The translations under genes were made by a program, and so were the position numbers. From contig NC_045127.1 of the NCBI RefSeq assembly GCF_007655135.1, forward strand, positions 38,575,538-38,639,537: DNA of 64,000 nucleotides, read 5' to 3'. Below, one piece after another: positions 21,695 to 33,642 of the stretch (its first letter is position 1; each line of letters begins with the position of its first letter). The DNA comes from Punica granatum. Lineage: Eukaryota > Streptophyta > Magnoliopsida > Myrtales > Lythraceae. The notes below the pieces were generated by a model. That model was not told the DNA's origin. It ran no database searches and saw nothing but the letters and a program-made list of their open reading frames with translations.

Positions 21695-23265
21695 TATCAG
21701 CACCCCATTTTGATCCACCGGCTACATAGACAAGAATGTCGGGCCGAGCTACTCATGACTTGGCAACCAGGAGTGAACGTTCGGACATGAGGGCACGGAC
21801 TACGAAAGAGAAGCAGGAATCGCTAGAAAAGCACAAAAGGGCAATCAGAAGAATGGACGAACAAGGAACCCCAAAAACAGCAGAAGCCGGCACTGCAGCA
21901 CTATTCATCGACAGATCGTCGGAGCGTCAGAAGATATCCAATATGAGACTCTAAAAATCCCTCTTGGTACCAAAATGACCAATGACACCTCCAAGCGCAT
22001 TTCAGAAGCCTCCTGCTTAAGCCGGGGCGCTCTTGAACATTTGCAGACGCCTTCCTAAAGGGGCTCCTGGGATGCCCGATCCGCGTACAGGTAAATGCCA
22101 CCCGAAAACATGCCTGCACACACCCAAGGACCGCCAGGACCATGGAACAGGATTCAGACTGCGTTTCGGGGTTCATCTTGGTCTCCCGAATAGATCTCGA
22201 CCAGGGAAAAAGGGTCATTTTCTATAGAAAGACATAGCCGGAGACTCTTTTAACAAATCGTCAGTGCACGAAATTTGCACCAATCAATCCCAGGGACCTC
22301 AAGGGCTTGGGAGATAAATCTCGATCGCATTGCATAATCCATTTAGGTTTCCCGAGTACTATTCCAGTAACAAAAGGGCCCCTTTCACGGGGAATCTTAT
22401 GATCAGAGCTCATTCGGGAAAATGTTGACATCCGAGCTTTGCACCACCCACTCCCAACAACCCCCAGGGCCTAGGAAATCATTTCGGTTCGGACCAAGCA
22501 AGTCATACCGATCTCCCGAGTGACGTTTCAATGGTCACGAACGCCTCCCGACAAGCCTTCGGGACTCATTTTTGACAAACGGAGATCACAGTGGTCTCCG
22601 AACACATCAGAACACTCGGGAAACACTAAGAAAGCCTCGTTCGCGGATTCCTAGGTCATCTCCGGTTATCGATCTCCAGCCGGGGTCGACGAGTAAACCG
22701 TTTCGCTCAATGCGAAAAATACACCGGTGCGAGCCTTAAAACACGCAAAAGTGCAAATAGGCGTCAGAAGGGGACAACTTCGCTCCGATAATCCAAACGG
22801 AGCAAAATCAGCTTTCGAGTCCCCGAGTCACCCGAGCATTCGCTTTCAAGAAGCATGTCAATATTAGGCTCATTAAAACCGTATTCGCGCGCACATTGAT
22901 AATTCGTCGTTCAAGCGAACAACAAAAATCGAACGCACGATCAATTGAGCCCCGAGCTTCTTCCGGCTTTCTTCCTAGACAGGTGGGACCCTTGAGCTAG
23001 CCAAGCCAAGCCGAGCCAAGCCAAGCCTCAAGCCATGGCTCTACTCTAGAGTTGAGCCAAATGAGCCTCCACCATACATTTCAAAATATCTCTTACACAC
23101 TTCCCATCCATCCTTCCATCTATCAACTCTCATTTCCCTTCTCTTCCTTTCCCCACACTCAACAAGACAACTTCCCCACCCTAATCTTCCCTCCAAAATT
23201 CGGAACCCCTAAGCACCCCCCTCTAATTGCACTTAAACTCATTAATTTGGCTCATTAAGGCATCC

Positions 23266-23271
23266 TATAAG
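23266..23271 (+). promoter_or_regulatory. LTR TATA box (element C)
   Basis: TATAAG in the context CATCCTATAAGTGCC, about 1.57 kb into the LTR. It is followed by a C/T-rich stretch beginning CTCCTCTTGCACTCTCTCTC, as in the other copies. It is a weaker match to consensus than the boxes at 48,698 and 61,724. Confidence 0.5.
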
Positions 23272-24005
23272 TGCCTAATTGCAAGACACTTTAATCACAA
23301 CTCCTCTTGCACTCTCTCTCTAGCTTTCTCACTCAAAAACTCTCACAAATTCCTCTCAAACTCCAACACTTCGTTCAGCCCAAGCACAGCCCGGTTCAAG
23401 GCCAAAATTGCCGGAAAACTCAACCGTTTTCCAGCGACCGCCACTCAACCCGAACCAAAGTTGACCAAACTTCATATCCCACATGTACTTGACCTCCGGA
23501 GTCCATTTCCAGTGTTAGTTTCGGCATTTGAAGCTTCCAGCATGTAGATCCAGAGTAGTCCAGAATCGGGTCTCTAGGCACTTTCCCGGTTCCTAGGCGA
23601 GTCCTGGCCCCCGACTTTGCCCGAGCCTTGACCAAACTTCTTACCCCACATGTTTTCGACCTTCTAAATCCATTTCCGAACTTATTTTTAGCATTCGAAG
23701 CCTCCAACACACCGTTTCAGCAGGTAACAGAAACAGTACAGAAACGGGTTTCCATAGCCACCCCGGGGTCCTCGGCACGCCATTTCTTCCCACGACCATG
23801 GTGAGTCGTGCCATCACATCCTAGGGGTTCCTCACGACCCTCACTCTTCCTCGTGACAAGGTGGTCGCGTGCCGAGAGCTGTTCAACCGTGCACCACCGC
23901 CTTTTCTCTCCTTTCTCCCTTCACAGATTTTTCCAGTTTTTTCCCGGTTTTCTTTGCATCTTTTAGGAAAATTGACATGTCTAATCCTCACGAAACCATT
24001 GCAGG

Positions 24006-24530
24006 AATGATTCTAACTCAGTTAGGAGTCCAATGCCACCGACCTTGCATCCAAAGACTACCGGGAGCCTCCCGTAGAGTCATTTCTTCATCGGGTGCCA
24101 GTCGGGTTTGTTCCTCTGGTTTTCTTTTCTAACCCGAACTTTGCAAGAATGTACAGGTTAGCTCGGGTTGAATCTCACTACGAACCACCTATCATAGTGA
24201 TTTCACTCAGTTAGGAGTCCAATGCCACCGACCTTGCATCAAAAGACCACCGGGAGCCTCCCGTAGAGTCGTTTCTTCATCGGGTGCCAGTCGGGTTTGT
24301 TCCTCTGGTTTTCTTTTCTAACCCGAACTTTGGAGGAACGTACAGGTCAGTTCGGGTTGAATCTCACTACGAGCCACCTATCACCGTGATCGTCACTTAG
24401 TTAGGAGTCAAATGCCATCAACCTTGCACCAAATGACCACTGGGAGCCTCCTGTAGACCTGTTTCTTCATTGGGTGCCAGTCGGGTCTGTTTCGTCCCGA
24501 CTGGGTCTCCAAGCTCTTTCCCAGTTTCTA
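24006..24530 (+). repeat. ~190-bp tandem repeat, nearly three copies, in LTR C
   Basis: Units begin at about 24,017, 24,206 and 24,396 with CTCAGTTAGGAGTCCAATGC or a close variant. Each carries GGGAGCCTCCCGTAGA and a run reading TCATCGGGTGCCAGTCGGGT. The first two copies are nearly identical; the third is more diverged and partial. The array lies downstream of the TATA box, in the part of the LTR expected to be transcribed. The other LTRs in the window do not have it, so it is a local expansion. Confidence 0.85.
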
Positions 24531-27500
24531 GGCGAGTTTGCACCTCTCACGACTAAAGCGAGTCATGCCAACAACCCATGAAGGGTCACCCAAGACCCTC
24601 ACTCTCTCTGTGACAAGGAGATCACGTCCCCAGAGCCGTGCCACCAAGAAAGTCACTCCCGAGCTCCCTTTCTCCCTCTCGGGTTGCTTTTTCTTTGCTT
24701 TCAATTTCCTGTTGCAGGAGGGTCAACCCAAGTAGCTTTGACCCGTGACCTACTGCCAGCACCCTCTAGGGACTTCCCAAGGGTAGTGAACCATCGTGCC
24801 CAACCATCGGTTCTACATCCAGCCGGCCTCTCCAGCCAGTTTCCTCACCTGAGTCTTCTTTCTTCCTTTCACGGTTTATCCCTTGTAGGTGGGTCAACTA
24901 GGCTTTGCCTTGCTAAGCCCCACCCATAGCCGTGTCCAAAGGTCCCTTAGGAGTCAAGGACCATCGTGCCAAATCGCTAGAACCACCCCCAATGACCCAA
25001 CCAGCCTCAGCAACTCGTGTTGCCATCCAAGCCATCTCGGGTTCTCTAGTGCACCGGACTATCCAAAATTGTTGCTCCTTCTTTCAAGACTCTTCCCGAC
25101 TCGTTTCCACCCCCAAGGTGTAGGTATAATACCCTCTAAATCCTTAGAGGAGTTAGAACTTTTAATTTCCAAATTTTGTAGAGTGATAAGGCGATCCCTG
25201 ACTAGTTATATGCATATTTTTCTTAATACATTTCTACTTCACTTACATGTTTGTTTAACGATGTGTTGCAAGTTAGCATGACGGGAAGCAGCTAAAGTCG
25301 GAGTCGGGGAGACCACTATGGCCAAAAAGACCCATTGGAGCTCACGACCACACCTCAAGAGGAGGTGGCCGAGAGCTCCTTTGGCTCTCTTGGGCCTATG
25401 TAGCCTCCTTCTCATCGACTTTAGTCGTTTCTTGTGTTTTTACAATTTCTCGTTCCATGTGCTGGTGCTATTTTACCGATTCCGATTAATATCGTGTTTT
25501 TATGCATTTTTGAGTGTTTGCCTGCATTTCCTGATATCATGGCGGCACCGGTTTCGTATATGCTTGTTATTATCGTGTTTGATGAGTTGAGCATGCGAGA
25601 AGCGATTAAAATAGGGGAGAAGAGACCACACGAGATCCGAGTCGGGTCAAGGGATTCTTGGCCATCCCCAAGAAGGAGTGGTCGAATGCTCCTTGACCCA
25701 TCTCGGGTCAAGGGTGGCTTTCATTTCTCAATTTAAACGTGTTTATCGAATTGTATGTGGTTATGTTCCCATACCGACACTAGTCTTATGATTATTCACA
25801 CTTTTAACGCGTTAATATAAAGTAATTTGCATGGATTTGTGTATCGGTGACTATCTCGAGCCCACAAGGGTCTAAGGGTATTTTGGCCATCGTTGACTGG
25901 GCCCTCTTGGCCGGACTTGTCTCGATCCCCATGTCATAAGTTGTTCTCGTTAATTAAAACAATTGGGGATTAGGATTATATTCAGGCAGTCAATTCATGA
26001 TTAGTCTGACGGTCTAAAACCAACAAAATTAAAGCATTCAATAAGATCTTACTTAATCTAATAACTCTACACACGGGGTAATCAGGACTCGACTAATTTA
26101 TCCACTTGGCTTTTACTACGATTCAAGAACTGATGGCCACGCCCTTTTAAAAGTCACAATTTCACAAAAGCACTAAGACACGTGACACGCGTAGATGGAC
26201 ATATAGGGAGCACTCATGTGTCTTGACTCGAGTCCGGGCCGGATTTGAGGGGGCTCGAATCGGGATGCACGAGTTCTTCCTAGACCACTTCTGGGCGGAG
26301 CAATTGGTTTCTGTGCTCTTTCAAGGTCCTTACGACCCTAGTAGATCCAAGGAATCTGAAGACACCAGCTACTAACTTTCGATAGTCCGTGTCACGTGGT
26401 CTTGATTTTTCATACTCACACTTACACATATTTTCCGGTTTAAGGGCATCACCACTGGTTCATGATCCACCAACACCCTAGGCGTTAGGATGACGAAAAC
26501 ATATCGAATAAAAGAAAGGGGCGAGCGTCTATCAAGGTGCGATTGGCATTTGTTTACCCTCCCTTTTCCTGTCCGTAATGTTTCTGTCACCTTAGCGTTA
26601 ATTCGGGCGCTTAGGGAATTAAACTAGAGGCACGAGCGAGGACAGCTTACGAAAGGTTGTCCGATCCCTCATGGGATATGTGTATTAACCTTGGCACCCC
26701 GTGGTGTTTCGTGCTGTATTAACCTTGGCACCCCGTGGTGTTTCGTGCCCCGATTTCCCTAAGTTCGTGCTTAGAATGGGTCAAAACATGAAAAATAAAT
26801 TAACTTTGAACCCGGCATAGTCAAACATTGGTAAACAGTTAGGCAAAACGTCAGGTTTTGGGTTTCAGGCTAAAATACACCTCTATCATAATCTGTTAAG
26901 CCCTTGGTGTCACGAAACAGAACAACCTAAAAGCCATCCACGCATTTGAGACTTGACTATATGCATCATGTCTGTCAAGTTCAGTTAAGCAATGTCGAAT
27001 GCTACATACCCTCCTAGGGTGGCCCCTGGGCCGACCTTCACCATGTGCGACCTCTGTTTTGTCTGATTAGAGTAGAAATTTATTTGCCAAACAACCTCGG
27101 TTCATAACTTGATAAATCACGTAAATCCAGTGATAACACACAACTTTTCTGTTTTTGTCTGTTTTTATCTGTTTTCCTTTGTCTTCTTGCGGATCGAGCC
27201 CGACTCTATTAGGACACGATACACATAGGGTCCAATGCCATAATCATCAATCACGGAGTCTAACGCCCCCCATACACCCGAGCGCGCGCGACCAGAGTGG
27301 GGAATGGGGTCTAGCCTCGAGTCACCGTTCTTACCCGTGTAGCATCCATGTGGAGGATCGGGTCGGGTCGTGTGAAAGGGGTTAAACAATCACTCGGAAG
27401 CTCAACTGATCTTATGGTTATCTCGAGGACCATTCAGTCCTCCTCGGACCTGTCAGTTCGGTGTGAGCCGACCTCCGGCCCTCATGAGCCCGCGTCATCT

Positions 27501-28234
27501 TAATTTATGTTTCGGTCTTTCGAATCACGCGGAGAGCATGAGTGAAAATTTGGCCAAATGCGAGTTAATCGGGATCCATCTGTTGTAATCTGTAATTATT
27601 ATTTGAGAGTACATTGTGAGAGATTTATTTGTATATTCAGTCTTGTAATGATCCCGGTCGACGACCGAAAGGTCCGAGTATTAGGATTGGTCGAATCGGT
27701 TTGAGGGTCCCCGAGATGAGTGAGACCTCACAAGTCACGGGCCCGGTCCACACGATGAGCCGACTATCATGATTCGGTTACCCGGAACGCAGTACGGTGG
27801 ACTAGCCCCCTGACCTGAGGATCCAGTCTTCTTTCGGTCACATAACCCGAATCAATTGCTTCCACGAATTTACGCTGTCAAACCAAGCAAGACAAATGAA
27901 ACTTAATTCACGTGGTAAATAAATTAAAAACGGCAAACCCTAGACAAACTAGAGTACCGATAGGGCGTGCGAGATATAGGCCCGCACGTAACAGAACTCT
28001 CGAATTTGGAACTCCTAGTTCCGTAGATCATATGCCTTAGCAAACTAGGTGCATCCATTACTCCCTAGACCCGAGCAATTCACCGGCCCTCGACCTTCGG
28101 ATCTTAAACAGGTAGTGGCGACTCCTTCTCACACGTGTCCGTCTCGCATCCCCCAGTAAGGTGGACACTCCTAAACCGTGAGATTAGTGCACACGCATGC
28201 GGGCCCCGACAAGACGAAATTCGGGGTCTGCACA

Positions 28235-28255
28235 GCTTGGCTACTCTGTTGGGGA
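28235..28255 (+). promoter_or_regulatory. Primer-binding site of element C
   Basis: Immediately after the LTR end the sequence reads GCTTGGCTACTCTGTTGGGG. The same position on the minus strand reads GCTTGACGACTCTGCTGGGG at 45,026 and GCTTGGCGACTACACTTTGG at 54,874. The shared core TTGGCGACTCTGCTGGGG is the form seen in Tat elements. I do not assign the tRNA. Confidence 0.75.
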
Positions 28256-29641
28256 CACTTAGAGGGTTCGGGCTCGATTCGCTTGTCTGGCGTTTATTGT
28301 TATTATTATCTGTTTACCACATTTAGATTTCACACTTTATTTCCACATTTACATACATGGATGCATTACGCATCATCCTAGTTGTAATTAGGCACCATGC
28401 CCAAAATCCCACTGGTGCCAATAGGAGTTAGTATTAGAAAGAGGTTTCGAGTAAAGGAACGGACCGAGTAGCTCGGTTTTGGGGACGTCGCTATCCCTGA
28501 TTAAGGACCCCCATCCATAGATAGCACGATTCCTGTAGGACAAAACCCTGCATCATGCTATGCTTCCATGCCAGCCTCCTATAGGCTTCATCGACAATCC
28601 ATCGAGTTTGCCTATGGGTTCTTAAGTTGTTTTTGTTTTGAGAGAGATGTACATGTACCTTGTACCTTGTATATTAAGTCGTAGGCATTTACTTTTCCAC
28701 AAACAGGCATCATATGTTTTTGAAAATTTAGGTTGTCATCCACATTGACGAGTCCTAAATCGGTTTCCTGTCATCTTGGTAAGGGATATTGCGCTCGGCC
28801 TCTTGTTCGCGCCTCTATCAAGCCATACCGACGCTAGACGACGTCACCTACATCTAGACCAGTCGGCACGCGTTCGACCATAACTATGTCACTGCCTCCA
28901 TCAAAGCCATCACTTTTGTTAGTCCCTCACCGGGTAGAGTGAAGCTTCCTTGAAGCCGTTACATTCAAAGGTCCAGTCCATGCTGTCTACTGCATTCAAG
29001 CACCAAACCCACACTTTCCATCGAGGACTACTGAACCCTCATCTACCATCGCACGAGAATCCCACTGAGCCACCACAAGCCAAGGCCGGCACACCTGTTG
29101 GGACATATTCCTCCTCGAACTAGTCGGCGCTAGAATAAAGAAGGATCCTCTTCACCGGGAGAGAGCCAAAAAGGACGAAGAGCTCACTAACCAGTGTCAA
29201 CTTCAAGGGAGCTCGCAGAGACCCGCGCCGAGCTATAGAGACGCAGTTAGGAGTTGGCTCGGGCGAACGCTGCTTTGGAGAAGTCCAGGAATAAAGCCTA
29301 TGGACCCACGCACTTTAGGATAGATTCCTCCGCCAGGCTCTCGCTTGGAACCGATGCTTTTCAAGGCAGCAGTTGCTCGCGCCCTGAGCGTGGTAGAAGA
29401 CCGACTTAGGGCTTTGCTTTTTAGAAAATTTGCATTGTACTTTGAATACTCCGAGTCAATGTGAATGACAGCATTAGCTTTCGAAAATTCACGCATCTCA
29501 TGCATTCTATCTCTTTATTTATTGTTTTGCATGTTTACTCTTCAAACGAAATTTTCTCGCACTATTATTCACACACCTATGGGATGTAGGTACTTATAAC
29601 TAGCGGCGTCGCACCCTTATCCCACTCGCCTACCCTTAAGG
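28256..29641 (+). other. Element C leader with a degenerate remnant of the additional ORF
   Basis: This is the untranslated leader plus a remnant of the extra gene that Tat elements can carry upstream of gag. The first 450 bp match the leaders of elements D and E, for example the GGTTTTGGGGACGTCGC region near 28,474. Around 29,158-29,400 a broken frame (RERAKKDEELTNQCQL, then SRNKAYGPTHF) resembles the coiled-coil tail of the DUF7745-type ORF that is better preserved in element D at 42,955-44,340. The main body of that ORF is missing. No intact gene is seen. Confidence 0.6.
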
Positions 29642-31665
29642 ATGGCAGAAGAAAACCAGCCTATCGTCCCCGAGGAAACCGCCCCACTAGCGCCGGCATA
29701 TTCTCAGCCACCCACCGCGCACGCGCCACCACCGCTGACCTCAACGGGTGTATCGTCAACACATTCTAGGGGCCCCTTGGTACATCTCCCGTCGCCGGCT
29801 TCTTCAGGCATACCTCCAGCATACTCAGGGACGCCTCTAGCACAAGTCCCACCACCGGTAGCTCAAGCACCACCTACCTCCGGCGAGCCTGCGCGCATCG
29901 CAGCGCTCGATGGTGCGTTCAGTCAAATGATAGCCGATGTGGTCGAGCTCATGGCCCTGTTCAAAGGTCCAAATCGTACCTCATTGAGCTCCACTTCACC
30001 TCTAGGGCAGGGGCCAACGATTGATCCGAACCCTTGGGTCCTGCCGACCCATATTCCGAAGAGCGGTGATGCACCCACTCCACCGACAATGCACGTACTG
30101 GCGGTCCACTCGATCAACATCCCTTCGCCGCTGCTGACTCTTCCAGCAGCTGTCCCTCCTCCACTGATGACGATCCTAACATCGGACCTAGCTATATTTG
30201 TGCCGCCTCCGGTATCCATGCCGGTCCCAGCCCTATCTATGCAGTTCCTCCGCCAATGGTCCTCCCAGCATCAAGCGCACACAATCTTGCTCACATTGCT
30301 AAGCCGTTCACCTTCCCAACTCTACTACCTAACATTAGCCCCTCTTACTAAGCTCCAACTCCCAGAAACAGCCCTCTCCCTGAACTGGGCACGCCTACTT
30401 ATGCGCCCCCCCAAGTTCTACCCATAAATGATCTCACTGAAGCAGAGACCGAGCAGGAGCGTTGGCTAAGGAAGATGGATGAGATGATGAGGGCCATTCA
30501 GGCTGGTGATTCCTGATATGATACCAGCTTCTTAGACCTGAATCTTTTTTCAAGCATGCGGCTGCTCCCGAAAATCAATGTCATGAACTTAAAGAAGTAC
30601 GATAACACGTCAGATCTGCGGCACCACCTTCGTCATTGTCAAGGGAAGATGTTCCAGTATTAGGAGTATGAACATTTTGTCATTGCCACATTCCAAGAGA
30701 GTCTGACTGCACCAGCCCTTAATTGGTTCATGTTGCTCTGAGCTGAGGACATCTTTACTTGGACCGAGCCCCCATCTTTGTTAGAACTGAGCACAATGGA
30801 AATGACGAAGGGGTAGAAGTTTGAGGATTACATCGCCCATTGGCGCGCTCAAGTGGCAAAGCACTTCCCCTCAATCTGTGAGTCCCAGCAGATCTAGATG
30901 TTCCATGGGACCTTGAAAGGTGCATACTATTTGCATCTCTTGGCCCACACGACCTCATTCTCCAAGATGATCATGTCCGATAAAAAGGTTGATCTCAGAA
31001 TCAAGCTCGGTAGGATCGAGGACCCGGTCAAAAAGAAGGAGGAGGAATCTTCAAATAAGGCGACTACTGCTACGCCCTCCACTTGCCAGAGGAAAAGCAA
31101 AGACACTGTCAATGCAATTAACCCCGGGTATCAAGGCTCCCAGCAGTACTCCCTGAACTTCCCGCCTGCATTATCGGTTGTCCAGACGCAGGCTCCGGCT
31201 CCTCCACATTTCCAGTAGCATCATTATCCCGCCTAGCCAGTTTATTACATGGCCCCACCGGCTTATCCTCCATCGCAGGCCCTGTAGTCATACGCCTTTC
31301 GTTATACTCTAACCCATCCTCAGGCACCTCCCGACAGGCCCTTGATTTTAAGAGCACCTTTATCGGTTCAACGGGCCCCAGCCCCGCAACTTCATCAAGG
31401 CGATAAGGGGGCAGGGCAGGGTAGGCCGCGACCTCAGCACCCGCCTCTGTCGGTTCCCCAGTCATAAGTCTATCGCGAACTTCTAGTGACTGGAAGGTTC
31501 GCACCTGAGGCCCCTCACCCTTAATTCAACCCGGTGAACTAAAATCAGAATCTCCGTTGTGAGTACCACATGGGTGCTCCGCGGCATACAACGGATAATG
31601 AGGTTATACCCTCTGGGGCAAACTGTAGGAGATGATCGAGAGGAAATAACTCTCTTTCAATGAGG
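29642..31665 (+). pseudogene. Element C: gag (broken)
   Basis: Gag starts with the ATG at 29,642 (MAEENQPIVPEETAPLAP). The N-terminal ~250 residues are very rich in proline, serine and alanine, with an embedded helix near residues 80-105 (RIAALDGAFSQMIADVVELM). After frameshifts the capsid-like core reads KYDNTSDLRHHLRHCQGKMF near 30,597, TFQESLTAPALNWFM near 30,690, FEDYIAHWRAQVAKHFPSIC near 30,822 and then AYYLHLLAHTTSFSKMIMSD near 30,922. A decayed zinc-finger block, CEYHMGAPRHTTDNE, lies near 31,559. The last cysteine and a glycine are changed, so nucleic-acid binding is probably lost. Several stops (for example 30,515, 30,661, 30,739 and 30,814) and a ~20-residue deletion near 30,770 rule out a working protein. 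Element D gag (minus) has the same organisation. Confidence 0.88.
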
Positions 31666-32296
31666 TCAGGCCACTGAATGTCCAAGCCAACCCCTCCCCG
31701 ACCACGGATCGAGCTCAACTCCAGCTATCAACCTGATCGGCATTTGTCCTCGGGGCAAGGACAAAGCCAAAGAGGAAGAGCTGGTCTCCCCATGAGGCTA
31801 TCTATGTATATAATGTTCCCCGCGTGTAGGCGAAACTATAAGCCACACGGCGGAAGATGGACCTTTTTGTTGTAGCACTAACGCCAATCTCAATGAAATC
31901 CCTTTACATATTTTTGAAGTTTCTTGCATCCATACCTTTGTTTTCTTCACTTATTCCCAGCACTTTCGCATCCTGAAGAGAATCATTTTCAATGCTAGGT
32001 TCCACTCAAACACAACCAATCGATACAAGTGACTCGTATCACTCTGAGCAACACTTTGGAGAGGCGCAGCCCACCCATCGCAGTGGCTACTAACCAGCAG
32101 TCGAAACAACACATTCCTTCTTAAACTCCCTCTTTATTTTTGCTTACTTCATTACATTCCCGAGCGGGCTCCCGACTAGAGCAAACCCTTCGAAAAGAGC
32201 ATTAGGACAGTCCCCAAGATACCCTATCGGTTCTGTGGGGCCTGTTCGACCCATATGTCTCCGTGGGACCCAACTCTTCAAGCCTTCCTTTAGTAA
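31666..32296 (+). other. Element C post-gag tail; no protease or RT found
   Basis: A short frame (ICPRGKDKAKEEELVSP) is followed by sequence near 31,800-32,000 (TCTATGTATATAATGTTCCC, then GGCGGAAGATGGACCTTTTT). This matches the intron of element A (1,527-1,716) and ends near an AG at about 32,005. Protease and G-patch, which separate gag and intron in A and D, are absent. RT sequence does not follow either. From about 32,100 to 32,296 I see nothing recognisable. Confidence 0.55.
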
Positions 32297-33338
32297 CTTG
32301 TTGGTACATTAAGTTTCGAAACCATTTTGATATAGTACATTCGCTCAATTCATGATTGACGCCATTAGAAAATACTGATGTGGCAAGATAAATATAATAA
32401 AAAATATTTTTTTTAATTTTAATTAAAACTCTAAAAATTTTAAAATTTCAAAACGACTTGAATTTTTTGAACTTTTTCAATTTTGCTCCTATCCCTCTCT
32501 CTCTTCCACTGTTCATCATCTTCCTCCTCCCCCTCCACTGTTCATCGTCCTCAGACCCCCCTCTCCTTCAAACCGGCGAGTTCCTCATCCCTTCAATGGC
32601 GAGAGTGATACTGATAAAAGGTTGTTCTACCCAAAGCGGAAGAGGGGCGACGACGGCAACATCGATATCTCTCTCCTAGAAGCCGTAGAGAGATCCCACA
32701 ACACCGTGGAAGTGCTTGACCTTAAGACCCTTAAGAAGCTGGTCTTCTCCTTCGAGCGACGCCTCAAGGAGAACATCGAGGCTAGCCTCAAGTATCTCGA
32801 CTAGCCCAACCGTTTTGCGAACTTCGAGGTTGAGCTCCACGAGGAGTTTCAGAAGCTCAAAGTCTTATCCGGATCCCCCGAGCTCTACCTTGACATGGTC
32901 GCCCTCAACGCCGTCCCCTCCATCCTTGGCCTCCTCAGCCACGATTAGGGCAAAGTAGTTTGACAGCAACAAGCAGTACGCCTCAGAGATCCTTGCATTA
33001 GAGGGACGAGGAACTCGCCGATTCGAAGGAGATGGGGGGTATGGGGACGATGAACAGTTGAGGAAAGAGAGGGATTGGGGTAAAATTGAAAAAGTTCAAA
33101 AATTTAGGTCGTTTTGAAATTTTATAAAGTTTGGAGTTTTAATTAAAATTTAAAAATATTTTTTATTATAATATTCTTGTCACATCAGCGTTTTGCTAAC
33201 GGCGTCAATCATGAATTGACGGAATGTATTATATCGAAAATGTTTTGAAACTTAATGTACCAATAAGTTATAAAAAAAACTTTTTGAACCAACTTGAAAC
33301 ATTCATGAAACTCTTTGGACCACCAGTGCAATTAACCC
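32297..33338 (+). mobile_element. Pack-MULE-like DNA transposon carrying CTNNBL1-like exon sequence
   Basis: Two long inverted arms, about 32,297-32,592 and 33,000-33,285, match each other nearly throughout. Examples are GGTACATTAAGTTTCG/GGTACATTAAGTTTCA and CTGTTCATCGTCC...GGCGAGTTCCTC on the paired strands. The right arm continues to an end whose reverse complement starts GGGTTAATTGCACTGG, at 33,338. The matching left extremity is truncated or too diverged to place. Between the arms sits host-derived coding DNA (next entry) and no transposase. Long arms around captured gene pieces are the hallmark of Mutator-type Pack-MULEs. No target duplication could be confirmed because the left end is unclear. 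Confidence 0.75.
32594..32999 (+). pseudogene. Captured fragment of a CTNNBL1-like (beta-catenin-like protein 1) gene
   Basis: The interior translates as KRKRGDDGNIDISLLEAVER, LDLKTLKKLVFSFERRLKEN, then FEVELHEEFQKLKVLSGSPE and LNAVPSILGLLSHD. This is the N-terminal half of plant CTNNBL1, a spliceosome-associated armadillo-like protein. After a break it resumes at about 32,950 with FDSNKQYASEILA, a segment that lies roughly 100 residues further along in the normal protein. There are stops at 32,802-32,804 and 32,946-32,948, and the N-terminus is only partly represented. The pieces are joined without an intron. The frame is open for about 60 codons at most, so a functional product is unlikely. 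Confidence 0.85.
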
Positions 33339-33392
33339 AAACAAAAAATGCTGCGTCTTCCACAGCTTCTGATACTGTGCTAAAATTCACCC

Positions 33393-33428
33393 AAAAGAAA
33401 AGAAAAGAAAAGAAAAGAAAAGAAAAAA
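33393..33428 (+). repeat. (AAAAG)n microsatellite
   Basis: About seven AAAAG units just right of the Pack-MULE end, followed by a purine-rich run. It is a potential length-polymorphic marker beside the host-gene island. Confidence 0.9.
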
Positions 33429-33642
33429 GAAAGGGGAGGGAAAGACGTGCAGTAAGACGAAACCGAAGAAGGTAAAGGAGGCTCTTAGATTTTGCCCTTT
33501 TGATCAGTAATCCGACAAAGGGCCAACAGATTCAGAGGAACCCACCGAAGTCCCCGGGATGAAAAAATAAAAATGTCTGCGTTGTTGAGGTATCCCAAGA
33601 AGAAAAGAGGAACCCTTGATTGATTTGCCATCTCTTGTATGA

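Larger units (their letters stand above)
21695..28234 (+). mobile_element. Complete 6.5-kb Tat LTR (5' LTR of element C)
   Basis: It starts TATCAGCACCCCATTTTG, a one-base variant of the usual TGTCAGCACC, and ends GGTCTGCACA. The primer-binding site follows directly. Landmarks shared with the other LTRs occur in the expected order. They are the U3 blocks near 21,930-22,000, the TATA box at 23,266, GATATAGGCCCGCACG near 27,973, and the conserved GCATGCGGGCCCCGAC near 28,195. At 6,540 bp it is more than 1 kb longer than the LTRs at 5,022 and 45,027. Tandem repeats at 24,006-24,530 and related imperfect repeats up to 25,000 account for part of that. It has an element 3' end on its left and a 5' end on its right. 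Confidence 0.85.

Noticed and set aside
29642..30427. 261-codon open frame as a host proline-rich protein
   Set aside because: It sits downstream of a Tat PBS and leader, and its start (MAEE) and layout match the gag of element D.
32458..32804. Open frames in the left arm and interior as a functional gene
   Set aside because: The CTNNBL1-like portion is truncated and has in-frame stops, and the first frame is arm sequence.
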